Source: Streptomyces sp. 7-21
GTDB taxonomy: Bacteria > Actinomycetota > Actinomycetes > Streptomycetales > Streptomycetaceae
Assembly (NCBI RefSeq): GCF_016741785.1
Contig: NZ_JAERRL010000011.1
Coordinates: 1 to 64,000 of the forward strand
Direction: 5' to 3'
Length of the DNA stretch: 64,000 nt
Within the stretch, counting starts at the first letter, position 1, and the number at the start of each line of letters is the position of its first letter. Positions 25,555-33,095 of the stretch are shown here, piece by piece. The notes under the pieces were generated by a model that saw nothing but the letters and a program-made list of their open reading frames with translations, was not told the origin of the DNA and did not search any database. The position numbers and the translations under genes are program-made.

Positions 25555-28551
25555 TCAGCGGCGGCCGTCTCTGAGCTGCCCGATCCGTTCCCGGTCGAGG
25601 CGGAGTTCGGTGCGCACCAGCCGTGTGATGCGGCTGATGAGACGGTGCGTCAGCTCGTCGAGCTGCGTGTCGGACAGCTTGCGCGGGTCGAAGCCGCCGG
25701 GCGGCACCGCCGGGTAGGGCGGCGGTGGGTCGCTGTGCGGCTGGGCCGTCGGCGTGTAGGGCGGCGGCGGGCCCGGCGGGGGTGCCGTCGCGGAGTACGG
25801 CGGCGGCGGGGTGGCCGGGCGCGGCACCGCCATGGGTGCGGAGGAGCGCTGGACGGCGACTGTGGTCCCGGCGGGCCGGGGCGCCGGAGCGGACCGGGGC
25901 GCCGCAGCGGCGGGCGCCGGTGCAGCAGGCACCGGGGAGGGGGACGCCGCGGGCTGGCGCGCGGGCGAGGGCAGCGCGAGGGGAGCCGGGGCCCGGGCCG
26001 GGACAAGATTCGTGACCGGGACAGACGGCGAGGACGCCCCGTCCGTCCGGGCGGGGCGGCGCAGCTGCACGGGCAGCGGCGGGGATGACGGCGTGGTGCG
26101 CGGCCGGGCAGCCGGGGTGGCCGGCGTGTCCGGCGCGGACTGTGCCGTCCGCGGCGCCGGGGCCGGTGCGGCGGGCGGGGCCGCCAGCGCGGGCGAGGCT
26201 GACGGCGCGGGCGAGGCTGACAGCGCGGGCCGGGCCGTCGCGGCGGGCGGCTCGGGCGCCCTGGCGGGGAGAGCCGGGGCGGGGCTGCGCGGGGCGTCGC
26301 CGCTGGCCGCGGCGCGCTGGACCGGGGCGGGAGCGCCCGGGCCGGGCGGGCCGCCCAGCGGCCTGGCGTCCGTGGGCCGGGCGGCCAGCGGCGCACCCAG
26401 CGGCGCCCCCAGCGGCTTCGCGGAGGGAGCCGGGGCGCGGCCGGCTGACCGGGCCGGCCGGGGCGCCGGCGCGAGCGGACGCGGCGCTGCGGCGGGCTGC
26501 GGCGGGTTCAGCCGGACGGCGGGCGCCGGGGCGGGGGCCGGGGAGGAGGCCTTCTCCGCGCCTGCTTCCGGCGCGGGAACCGGCTGGGAGGTGGGAGCGC
26601 CCAGTCCCAGCCGGGGGCCCGCCCCGGCGCCCGTGCGCCGCGCGTCGGCACGGCGCTGCACCGGGGAGGAGGCGCGCGGCGCGGAGGAACGCTGCTGCGC
26701 GCGGGGGGACACCGGCTTGGCCGCCGGCGTGCTCGCCGACTGCTGCACGGGTGCGGCCGGTGACGCGGCCCTGCCGCGGGCGGGCGTGGCCGGCGTGCCG
26801 GCGGCAGGGGCGTCCGCCGGCATGGCCGCGGGCCGGGTGGCGGGAGAGGGGTGAGCGGTGGCAGGGCGGGGCGCCGGCGCGGGCGGCGTGGGGAGTGCAG
26901 TGGCGTTGCCGGGGCGTGGCGCGTCCTTCGGCGAGGCGGTCTCGCGCCGCACGGGGCGGGGCGCGGACGCGGGCGGCGCGGGCGGCGCGGTGGGGCTGGC
27001 GTCGGGCGAGGCCACGCTCTCGCGCCGCACCGGGGGCGTCGCCTCGTTGGGTGCGGTGGGGACGGGGGAAGAGGTCGTGCGCTGCACCGGGCTGGACGGC
27101 GTGGGCGGTGTGGGCGTGGCAGCGGAACCAGGCGTAGTCGCGGGCGGGTTCGCGGGTGCGGCCTTGCGCTGCACCGGGTGCGTGGGTGCGGGCGGCGTGG
27201 CGGGAGCCGCCGGGGCCGCTGGTGCGGCCGGGGCGGTGTCCGCCGCCGGACGCGGCGGCACGCGCGGGGCACGGGAGGCACGCGGCGCTTCCCGCGACGG
27301 CGTGGCCGCGGCGTCCGCGGACGTGACGGATCCGGGCCGCACCCCGGTCTGTGGCGCGGACGGTCCGGACGGCCGGGACGGCCGGGACGGCGCCGCTGCG
27401 GGAGCGGCGGACTTCCCGTCCGCCGTGCGCTGCGGCCGCACGGCGGACGCGGACGTGCCGGTGGGCTTGCCCGCGGGCGGGTTCGCGGGTGCGGCCTTGC
27501 GCTGCACCGGGTGCGTGGGTGCGGGCGGCGTGGCGGGAGCCGCCGGGGCCGCTGGTGCGGCCGGGGCGGTGTCCGCCGCCGGACGCGGCGGCACGCGCGG
27601 GGCACGGGACGTACGCGGCGCTTCCCGCGACGGCGGCGTGACCGCGGCGGCGGGAGCGGAGCCGGGCGCGGGCGGACGCGCCGGGGCACTGGCGGCGGGA
27701 GGGCCAGCCGAGGAGGCGGCTGGCCCTCCCGCCTTGTCGGGGAATGGGGCCTTGGGCGTGGCCGCCGTCCGCTGGACGGCTGCCTCGCCACGGGAGGCCC
27801 GCCCCGTGGCTCCTCTCGCGGCGGGGGCGTCCGGACCCGCCGGTCCGCCGGGAGGAGCGGGAGGACCGGCCGAGGGGGCGACCGTTCCTCCAGCCTTGGG
27901 GGAATCCGTGGCCGAGCCGGTAGCCGGGCGCGCGCCCGCTGTCTGGCCAGCAGGCCCCGGCTCGCGGCGGACCGCCGGAAGCACGCGGCGCTGCACGGGG
28001 GCCGCGGCCGGTGCCGTCCGCGTCAGCGACCGCGGCCGCTCGGGGCGTTCGGCGGCCGGGGCCACCCGCACGCCGCGCCTCGGCGACGGAGGTGACGGCG
28101 GAACGGGCAGGGCGGCCGGCCCCGCCGGTGCGGGGTCCGCCGTGGGCTCGGGCCGCACCACGGGCAGGGAGTAGGCGGGCTGTTCGAGACCGGGCACCGG
28201 CCGTGACGGCGCGGCGAGCGAGCCGCCGATCCGCTCCGGCGGTGTTCCGTCCAGCACCGCAGGGGAGGCCGTGCCCGCGAACGACGGGTTCTGGAACGTC
28301 GCCAGCCGCCCGCTGAACGCGTTGTCGGCGACGCCGCGTCCGAAGTCCAGCGCCCGCTGGATCCGCGGCAGCCGTGCCCAGGCGGTCCCCGCCGCCCGGG
28401 TGGGGGAGCCGGGCGCGGGCGCGCCGTTCCCGTCCCGGCCGGCGGGGCCCGCCCCGCCCGTTCCGCTCGTGGTGCCGATGGCTCCGGCGGCATTGGGAGC
28501 GTCAGCGGGACGTTCCCTGGGGCCCTGGCGGAAGCGGTCCCAGAAAGCCAT
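25555..28551 (-). CDS. 998-residue Pro/Ala-rich CIS-locus protein with repeated PVQR motifs
   Basis: Conserved-looking ends flank about 850 disordered residues. The start (MAFWDRFRQG, then WARLPRIQRALDFGRGVADNAF) and the end (LSDTQLDELTHRLISRITRLVRTELRLDRERIGQL) look helical. The middle is Pro, Ala, Ser, Thr and Arg, punctuated by PVQR-type motifs (for example APVQRR, HPVQRK twice, SPVQRT, SPVQRR, APVQRA, VAVQRS) about every 30-110 residues. A 163-base in-frame repeat duplicates part of it. Streptomyces CIS loci carry such proteins here; the function is unknown to me. A tape measure or an internal scaffold is possible, because no other candidate for those roles is present. It lies in one operon with 4-58-base gaps. 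Confidence 0.75.
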   Translation of the reverse strand: MAFWDRFRQGPRERPADAPNAAGAIGTTSGTGGAGPAGRDGNGAPAPGSPTRAAGTAWARLPRIQRALDFGRGVADNAFSGRLATFQNPSFAGTASPAVLDGTPPERIGGSLAAPSRPVPGLEQPAYSLPVVRPEPTADPAPAGPAALPVPPSPPSPRRGVRVAPAAERPERPRSLTRTAPAAAPVQRRVLPAVRREPGPAGQTAGARPATGSATDSPKAGGTVAPSAGPPAPPGGPAGPDAPAARGATGRASRGEAAVQRTAATPKAPFPDKAGGPAASSAGPPAASAPARPPAPGSAPAAAVTPPSREAPRTSRAPRVPPRPAADTAPAAPAAPAAPATPPAPTHPVQRKAAPANPPAGKPTGTSASAVRPQRTADGKSAAPAAAPSRPSRPSGPSAPQTGVRPGSVTSADAAATPSREAPRASRAPRVPPRPAADTAPAAPAAPAAPATPPAPTHPVQRKAAPANPPATTPGSAATPTPPTPSSPVQRTTSSPVPTAPNEATPPVRRESVASPDASPTAPPAPPASAPRPVRRETASPKDAPRPGNATALPTPPAPAPRPATAHPSPATRPAAMPADAPAAGTPATPARGRAASPAAPVQQSASTPAAKPVSPRAQQRSSAPRASSPVQRRADARRTGAGAGPRLGLGAPTSQPVPAPEAGAEKASSPAPAPAPAVRLNPPQPAAAPRPLAPAPRPARSAGRAPAPSAKPLGAPLGAPLAARPTDARPLGGPPGPGAPAPVQRAAASGDAPRSPAPALPARAPEPPAATARPALSASPAPSASPALAAPPAAPAPAPRTAQSAPDTPATPAARPRTTPSSPPLPVQLRRPARTDGASSPSVPVTNLVPARAPAPLALPSPARQPAASPSPVPAAPAPAAAAPRSAPAPRPAGTTVAVQRSSAPMAVPRPATPPPPYSATAPPPGPPPPYTPTAQPHSDPPPPYPAVPPGGFDPRKLSDTQLDELTHRLISRITRLVRTELRLDRERIGQLRDGRR
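27140..27302. repeat. Direct repeat copy 1 inside the Pro/Ala-rich gene
   Basis: This 163-base segment is repeated at 27473-27635 with only two differences (near 27278-27283). The offset, 333 bases, is 111 codons, so the frame is kept. It encodes SRAPRVPPRPAADTAPAAPA followed by HPVQRKAAPANPPA. Confidence 0.9.
27473..27635. repeat. Direct repeat copy 2 inside the Pro/Ala-rich gene
   Basis: Second copy of the 163-base repeat. The DNA between the copies (27303-27472) is not repeated. Recombination between them would delete or add exactly 111 codons. Confidence 0.9.
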
Positions 28552-28554
28552 TGC

Positions 28555-28713
28555 TCAGCCCTCCGTTCGGGTGCCCGTCACCAGGGACGCGATCTCTTCG
28601 GCGTAGCGGCGGCGGTCGTGATGCTCCAGGTCGAGGATGTCGTCCAGGCTCCAGTGGAAGTGGTAGGCGACGTACGCGATCTCCCTGTGCAGCCGGTCGG
28701 TCGCGTACGTCAC
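28555..28713 (-). CDS. DUF6760-like small CIS protein
   Basis: The 52-residue protein starts at GTG 28713, overlapping the preceding stop (GTGA). Its sequence, IAYVAYHFHWSLDDILDLEH then RRRYAEEIASL, matches the small DUF6760 proteins encoded in eCIS and phage-tail-like clusters between a chaperone-like gene and baseplate genes. It is short, helical and rich in His and Asp. In phages a small ORF at this place often works with the preceding chaperone-like gene; the exact role is unknown. Confidence 0.8.
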   Translation of the reverse strand: MTYATDRLHREIAYVAYHFHWSLDDILDLEHHDRRRYAEEIASLVTGTRTEG

Positions 28714-29195
28714 GATTCCCCCAGGCGGCTCCCGCCGAGTTCTACTTCGAACGACTCGGAGCAGTGCGGGCACTCCACCGACGCGCGGGTGTGGCCCTCG
28801 GCGTTGATCTGGCGGTAGAAGTCCTGGAGGAACGCCAGGTCGGAGGCGAACATGTTCTCCACGATCCCGTCGTGGACCATGTTCAGCGTGCCCAGGCGGG
28901 TGATGACCCGGCCCAGCAGCACCACCGACAGATAGGCCGGGTTCTCCTGGACCCTGACGTCGCGCAGCGGGACCAGCTCGTCCCGGGCCGTCGCCAGGCG
29001 CATCATGCCGTCCCGGTGCACCGTGCCGTTCTCGTCGACGTAGCCGCGCGGCAGCTGGAACGGGAACTCTGTCCGCAGCTCCTGCCGCGGTCCGGCGGCC
29101 GGGGCGGCGCCCGGCGCGGACGCGGGCGCCGCCGCGGGATCGGGTGCCGGGCCGTCCGCGCGCGGGCCCGCAGTCTTGACAGCCGTACGCCTCAT
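28710..29195 (-). CDS. CIS assembly chaperone-like protein
   Basis: This 161-residue protein has a Pro/Ala-rich N-terminus (to about 40) and a globular part with EFPFQLPRGYVDENGTVHR, MMRLATARDELVPLRD and NPAYLSVVLLGRVITRLG, which is how T4-family baseplate hub assembly chaperones in Streptomyces CIS loci look. Near the end CPHC could be half of a zinc site. It sits between tube and DUF6760 genes. ATG 29195 overlaps the tube stop (TGATG); a GTG three bases earlier is less likely. Its own stop overlaps the DUF6760 start. Confidence 0.75.
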   Translation of the reverse strand: MRRTAVKTAGPRADGPAPDPAAAPASAPGAAPAAGPRQELRTEFPFQLPRGYVDENGTVHRDGMMRLATARDELVPLRDVRVQENPAYLSVVLLGRVITRLGTLNMVHDGIVENMFASDLAFLQDFYRQINAEGHTRASVECPHCSESFEVELGGSRLGES

Positions 29196-29644
29196 CACGC
29201 GGACTCGACCGTGACTTCCTCGAACTGGATGGTGATGGTCTCGGTGAGCACCGACGAGTCATCGGCGCTCGAGGAGCTCGCCCGCAGGTCGCTGCACCAG
29301 GCGTTGCGCAGGTGCCACCGCTTGACCGGGTTCCCCTCGGGGTCCATCTGGATGATGGTGGCGTTCTTTCGGGCGGAGTCCATGCGGCCGGCCATCGAGT
29401 CGTTGATCCAGTCGTTGAACGTCGACGACTGGGTCATGCCGCGCTCGACGGTGACCGTCCCGGGCTGCCACGGGCCCGGCAGGATGGCGACGTTCCGCTT
29501 GCCGTCCTCGTTGTTCTGTGCGCAGGGAATGGCCGTCTGCTCCACGGTGAGTCCGTCGACCCGCGTGAGGAACTCGACCATGACGCCGTCGATCTGGATG
29601 CCGAAGTTGTTCGAGGTGACGGCGTTGCCCTGGGGAAGAGACAT
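29195..29644 (-). CDS. CIS inner tube protein, gp19 family
   Basis: The 149-residue protein is the main inner tube subunit (Afp1/gp19 type). It opens NAVTSNNFGIQIDGVMVEFL and contains GPWQPGTVTVERGMTQSSTF and TIIQMDPEGNPVKRWHLRNAWCSDL (pieces), the classic gp19 signatures. Hexamers stack to form the tube driven out by sheath contraction. It follows the sheath gene by 93 bases, the usual order; AAAGGA precedes the ATG at 29644. Expression is expected to be high. Confidence 0.95.
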   Translation of the reverse strand: MSLPQGNAVTSNNFGIQIDGVMVEFLTRVDGLTVEQTAIPCAQNNEDGKRNVAILPGPWQPGTVTVERGMTQSSTFNDWINDSMAGRMDSARKNATIIQMDPEGNPVKRWHLRNAWCSDLRASSSSADDSSVLTETITIQFEEVTVESA

Positions 29645-29737
29645 GAACGCTCAGTCCTTTGCTGGGAATCCGTCCCGGCCGGGGCCGGGGACGTACGGTA
29701 CGGAGGCTGACGGTGGTGCCGCGGCGCGAGGGAGCGG

Positions 29738-31336
29738 TTACTCCTCCAGCTCGCTGGTGCCGCTGGAGAACTGGGCGAGCCGGAAGATGACGAACTCGGC
29801 GGGCTTGACGGGCGCGACACCGATCTCGCAGATCACGCGGCCGAGGTCGATGGACTCCTGCGGGTTGGTCTCCTCGTCGCACTTCACGTAGTACGCCTGC
29901 TCGGGGCTGGCGCCGAACAGCGCGCCGGAGCGCCACTCGTTGACGAGGAACGCCGAGATGTTCCGGCGGATCCGGGCCCACAGCCGGTGGTCGTTCGGCT
30001 CGAAGACGACCCACTGCGTGCCCAGGAGGATCGACTCCTCCAGGTAGTTGAAGTACCGCCGGATGTTCAGGTAGCGCCAGGCGGGGTCCGAGGAGAGGGT
30101 GCGGGCGCCCCAGACGCGGATGCCGCGGCCCGGGAAGGCCCGGATGCAGTTGACGCCGATGGGGTTGAGCAGGTCCTGCTCGCCGCGGGTGATCTGGAGC
30201 TCCAGGTCCACCGCCCCGCGCACGACCTCGTTGGCAGGGGCCTTGTGCACACCGCGCTCGGCGTCGTTGCGGGCCCACACGCCGGCCATGTGACCGCTCG
30301 GCGGCAGCAGCCGGGTCTTGCCGCTCCCCGGGTCGAAGGTCTTGATCCAGGGGTAGTACAGGGCCGCGTACTTGGAGTCGTATCCGGCCGTCTCCTGGCG
30401 CCAGACCCGGATCTGGCGGGCGTTCATGCCCGGCGGCGGGTCGAGGATGGCGACCCGGTCGCCCATCAGCTCGCAGTGCGCGATCATGCCCAGCTGCACG
30501 GCCTTGACGGCCTCCAGGTCGATCGCGCCCGCCTGGTAGGCGGCCATCAGGTCCGGCGCGGCCACCATGGAGATCTCGTCCACGGCCTCCAGGCCGCCGA
30601 AACCGGTGCGGTCGGCGGTGTCGCCCAGGTACTCGGCCGGGCCGGGGTGCGCCGCCTCAGCGCCGTCGGTAGCAGCAGGCGGTGTGGCGGGGGGCGTGAG
30701 CGTCAGCGTCTGGTTCTCGGGGCGGGCCAGCTGCCCGGCGGGCGCGGCCTCGGCCACGGAGATGAGCTGGGAGCGCTCCTTGACCTGCGTGACGACGTAG
30801 GAGCGGCTGTTCTTCTTCGCCGAAACGTCGAAGGTCTCGGCGGTCTTGTTGCCGTCCTTGACGATCAGCCTGAAGCGGTCGGCCGGGCCCTCGCCCTCCT
30901 GGTCGGCCACCTCCACGGTCAGCGGGCCGCTCTGCCCCGCGGCGAGAGCGGCGACCGTGAACGTGCCGAGCCGCTGCGGCTCTCCCGACGGCAGCGCGGC
31001 CGGGGCGGCGGAACCGGTGACCTGGGCACGGGAGGCGTTCTCGCCGGCCGGGCCCTCGCCCGCGCCTTCGGGGGAGCCGCCGACCCGGACGATGTAGGCC
31101 GCGGTGCCGCCGTTGTTGAAGAAGCCGTAGACGGAGTGCGCGAGGTAGTACCCGTCCGTGAAGTCGCCGAAGTTGGCCACGAACTGCGACCAGTTCGTCA
31201 CGAGCGTCGGCTCGTTCAGCGGGCCCTGGGGCGCCAGGCCCACAAAGGCGGCCACCGACGTGCCTACCCCCTCGATCGGTCGCGCTCCGCTGGCCACCTC
31301 CTCGACATAAACGCCCGGCGACAGATAGGACGGCAT
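29738..31336 (-). CDS. CIS contractile sheath protein
   Basis: The 532-residue protein is the contractile sheath (Afp2/T4 gp18 type). The N-terminus MPSYLSPGVYVEEVASGARP is the sheath signature, an inserted surface domain spans about 90-215, and the C-terminal core has RIRVWRQETAGYDSKYAALYYPW-like text (QETAGYDSKYAALYYPW) and AWRYLNIRRYFNYLEESI. The last residues (CEIGVAPVKPAEFVIFRLAQFS) form the handshake strand. Only one sheath gene is present, as usual in Streptomyces CISs, against several in Afp/PVC. ATG 31336 was taken because GAGGAG precedes it; open frame further upstream lacks similarity. It begins the long leftward operon. Confidence 0.96.
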   Translation of the reverse strand: MPSYLSPGVYVEEVASGARPIEGVGTSVAAFVGLAPQGPLNEPTLVTNWSQFVANFGDFTDGYYLAHSVYGFFNNGGTAAYIVRVGGSPEGAGEGPAGENASRAQVTGSAAPAALPSGEPQRLGTFTVAALAAGQSGPLTVEVADQEGEGPADRFRLIVKDGNKTAETFDVSAKKNSRSYVVTQVKERSQLISVAEAAPAGQLARPENQTLTLTPPATPPAATDGAEAAHPGPAEYLGDTADRTGFGGLEAVDEISMVAAPDLMAAYQAGAIDLEAVKAVQLGMIAHCELMGDRVAILDPPPGMNARQIRVWRQETAGYDSKYAALYYPWIKTFDPGSGKTRLLPPSGHMAGVWARNDAERGVHKAPANEVVRGAVDLELQITRGEQDLLNPIGVNCIRAFPGRGIRVWGARTLSSDPAWRYLNIRRYFNYLEESILLGTQWVVFEPNDHRLWARIRRNISAFLVNEWRSGALFGASPEQAYYVKCDEETNPQESIDLGRVICEIGVAPVKPAEFVIFRLAQFSSGTSELEE

Positions 31337-31416
31337 GCTTTGCTCTCCTCGGGGTACGAGTCTGGACGACACCAACCCTCGCCCGCGCGACGCGCCCGTG
31401 TAACGGCCTGCCGTCC

Positions 31417-31430
31417 CTGCCCTCGGGCAG
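31417..31430. promoter_or_regulatory. Inverted repeat in the sheath/lectin divergent region
   Basis: CTGCCC and GGGCAG with two bases between form a perfect 14-base inverted repeat, about 85 bases upstream of the sheath gene. A related CTGCCCGCAGGGGCA lies just to its right. It may be an operator or a 5' leader hairpin; no regulator is known. The rest of the 262-base intergenic region (31337-31598) shows no other clear signal except the promoter at 31564-31592. Confidence 0.35.
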
Positions 31431-31563
31431 CCTCCCTGCCCGCAGGGGCAATTGGCCGTGCGGGCGCTCCGGTGCCTGGTCACCGCGCCCGGCGGTGGCC
31501 CGCCAGGGCTGCACGGCCCAGTGCGCCGGGTCACGAGGGCACTCTGCTGTGCCCGGAAGGCTC

Positions 31564-31592
31564 CTGACCGCGCGCACCCGCCGCTCTAGCGT
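31564..31592 (+). promoter_or_regulatory. Leaderless promoter of the lectin-domain protein
   Basis: CTGACC (31564-31569) and TAGCGT (31587-31592) are separated by exactly 17 bases, and the GTG start begins 7 bases after the -10 box, at the expected first transcribed base. No ribosome-binding site precedes the GTG. This is a textbook layout for a leaderless actinobacterial mRNA. Confidence 0.65.
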
Positions 31593-31598
31593 CGTGGC

Positions 31599-33035
31599 GT
31601 GAGCCTGTGGACTTCTCTGGAACCCTCCTCCGCGACTGTCGAAGCCGGCGGCAGTACGCGGGTGCGCCTGCGCGTGCGCAACACCGGCGACGTCGTCGAC
31701 GAGTACCGCTTCGAACCCGTCGGGAACGTGGCGCCCTGGACGACGGTGGAGCCGCAGACGCTCCGGCTCTACCCGGGCACTACCGGGACCGTCGAGCTGA
31801 CGTTTGCGCCGCCGCGCACCCCGGACGCGGCCGCCGGGCCGAACCCGTACGCCGTGCGGATCGTGCCGACCGAGCACCCCGAAGCCGTCACGGTCCCCGA
31901 GGGCAACCTGACCATCATGCCGTTCACCGAGGTGCGGGCCGAGATCGTGCCGCCCACGGTCAAGGGCCGGTTCCGGGGGCGGCCGCGCCTGGCCATCGAC
32001 AACCTCGGCAACACCCTGCTGACCGCGTCGGTCACCGGCAGGGACAACGGCGACCAGCTCTCCTACGACCTCCAGCCGAGCAGCGTGCAGATCGAGCCCG
32101 GGCGGGCGGCGTTCATCAAGGGCACGCTGCGGCCGCGCGAGATCATCTGGTTCGGCTCCAAGCAGTCCCGGCCGTACACCCTGGCTGTGCAGCGCTCGGG
32201 CGCCGAACCGCTGCCGGTGGAGGGCACGTACGTCCAGCGCGGCTTCCTGCCGGGCTGGCTGGCGACCGTCCTCGGCATCACGCTGGCCCTGGCGGTCACG
32301 TTCGTGATGCTGTGGTTCCTCTACGCGCCCGACGTGCGCAGCCTGGCCCGCGAGGACAGCGAGGAGACCGGGGCCGTCCTCGAGCCCGAGCCCACCCAGA
32401 CCCCCGAGCAGCCACCGCCGCCGGAGCCGGAGGACGAGGAGGAAGAGGAGGAGGAAGAAGAGGAGGAGAGCGGTGGTGACGAGGCTCCGCCCCCGCCGCC
32501 GGAGGATCCGCCGGTCGTGCCCGCGACCACGGTGATGCTGCGCAACGACGTCACCCTGCGGTGCGCCGACATCCCCGGCTACGAAGAGGGCCAGCTCAAC
32601 GGCCCCGTGCAGCAGTCGGTGTGCAACCAGCCGGACAACCAGCTGTGGAACCTGGAGGTCGTCGATCCCGGCGGCGGGCCGGGCGGTGAGCCGCTCATCC
32701 AGATCGTCAACGCGGCGGACGGCCTGTGCATGGATCTGCCGGACTTCGGTGCCAACCCCCCGGGCACGCCCGTCACGGAGTACCGCTGCGACGGCACCAC
32801 CGAGGACAACCAGCTGTGGTGGCTGGACGAGCAGAGCCCGGACGTCTACTGGATCCGCAACTTCGCCAGCAATAACGCCTGCCTCCAAGTGGAGGGGTAC
32901 AGCCCCACCGACATCAACATCCCGCTCACCATCGAAGAGTGCGTCAATACCGACGACCACGAGTGGCGCATCGTCGAGCCGGTCGGCAGCGAGGACGACG
33001 AAAACTTTGAGACCGGCGGGGGGATGTTGGAGTAG
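31599..33035 (+). CDS. One-TM protein with immunoglobulin-like N-terminus and ricin-type lectin C-terminus, inside the CIS locus
   Basis: The 478-residue protein opens with an Ig-like domain pair (SATVEAGGSTRVRLRVRNTG; GRPRLAIDNLGNTLLTASVTG), lacks a signal peptide and has one membrane helix (WLATVLGITLALAVTFVMLWFLY, about 221-243). A Pro/Glu linker with about 16 consecutive acidic residues follows. The C-terminal 150 residues form a ricin-B-like beta-trefoil with LRCADIPGYEEG and repeated Q-x-W motifs (NQLWNL, NQLWWL, EWRIVE). The Ig part should be cytoplasmic and the lectin outside. It splits the CIS operon on the opposite strand, so a role at the envelope for CIS docking or wall sensing is attractive but inferred. 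Confidence 0.8.
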   Translation: MSLWTSLEPSSATVEAGGSTRVRLRVRNTGDVVDEYRFEPVGNVAPWTTVEPQTLRLYPGTTGTVELTFAPPRTPDAAAGPNPYAVRIVPTEHPEAVTVPEGNLTIMPFTEVRAEIVPPTVKGRFRGRPRLAIDNLGNTLLTASVTGRDNGDQLSYDLQPSSVQIEPGRAAFIKGTLRPREIIWFGSKQSRPYTLAVQRSGAEPLPVEGTYVQRGFLPGWLATVLGITLALAVTFVMLWFLYAPDVRSLAREDSEETGAVLEPEPTQTPEQPPPPEPEDEEEEEEEEEEESGGDEAPPPPPEDPPVVPATTVMLRNDVTLRCADIPGYEEGQLNGPVQQSVCNQPDNQLWNLEVVDPGGGPGGEPLIQIVNAADGLCMDLPDFGANPPGTPVTEYRCDGTTEDNQLWWLDEQSPDVYWIRNFASNNACLQVEGYSPTDINIPLTIEECVNTDDHEWRIVEPVGSEDDENFETGGGMLE

Positions 33036-33040
33036 CAGCC

Positions 33041-33069
33041 GCCAGGGCACCGCGGGCCGGTGCCCTGGC
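33041..33069. terminator. Bidirectional terminator hairpin
   Basis: GCCAGGGCACCG (33041-33052) and CGGTGCCCTGGC (33058-33069) make a perfect 12-base-pair stem with a 5-base loop. It starts 5 bases after the stop of the lectin protein and lies 26 bases from the stop of the converging AAA+ gene. Confidence 0.75.
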
Positions 33070-33095
33070 ACCCGCTTGCAGGGGGCCGGCGCGGG

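Noticed and set aside
27140..27635. CRISPR-like repeats
   Set aside because: Only two long copies within a coding frame, no spacers or cas genes.
26851..28174. Two long plus-strand frames opposite the Pro/Ala-rich gene
   Set aside because: Gly/Arg/Ala shadow of Pro/Ala codons. The minus-strand frame has conserved-looking ends, a CIS operon position and tight spacing.
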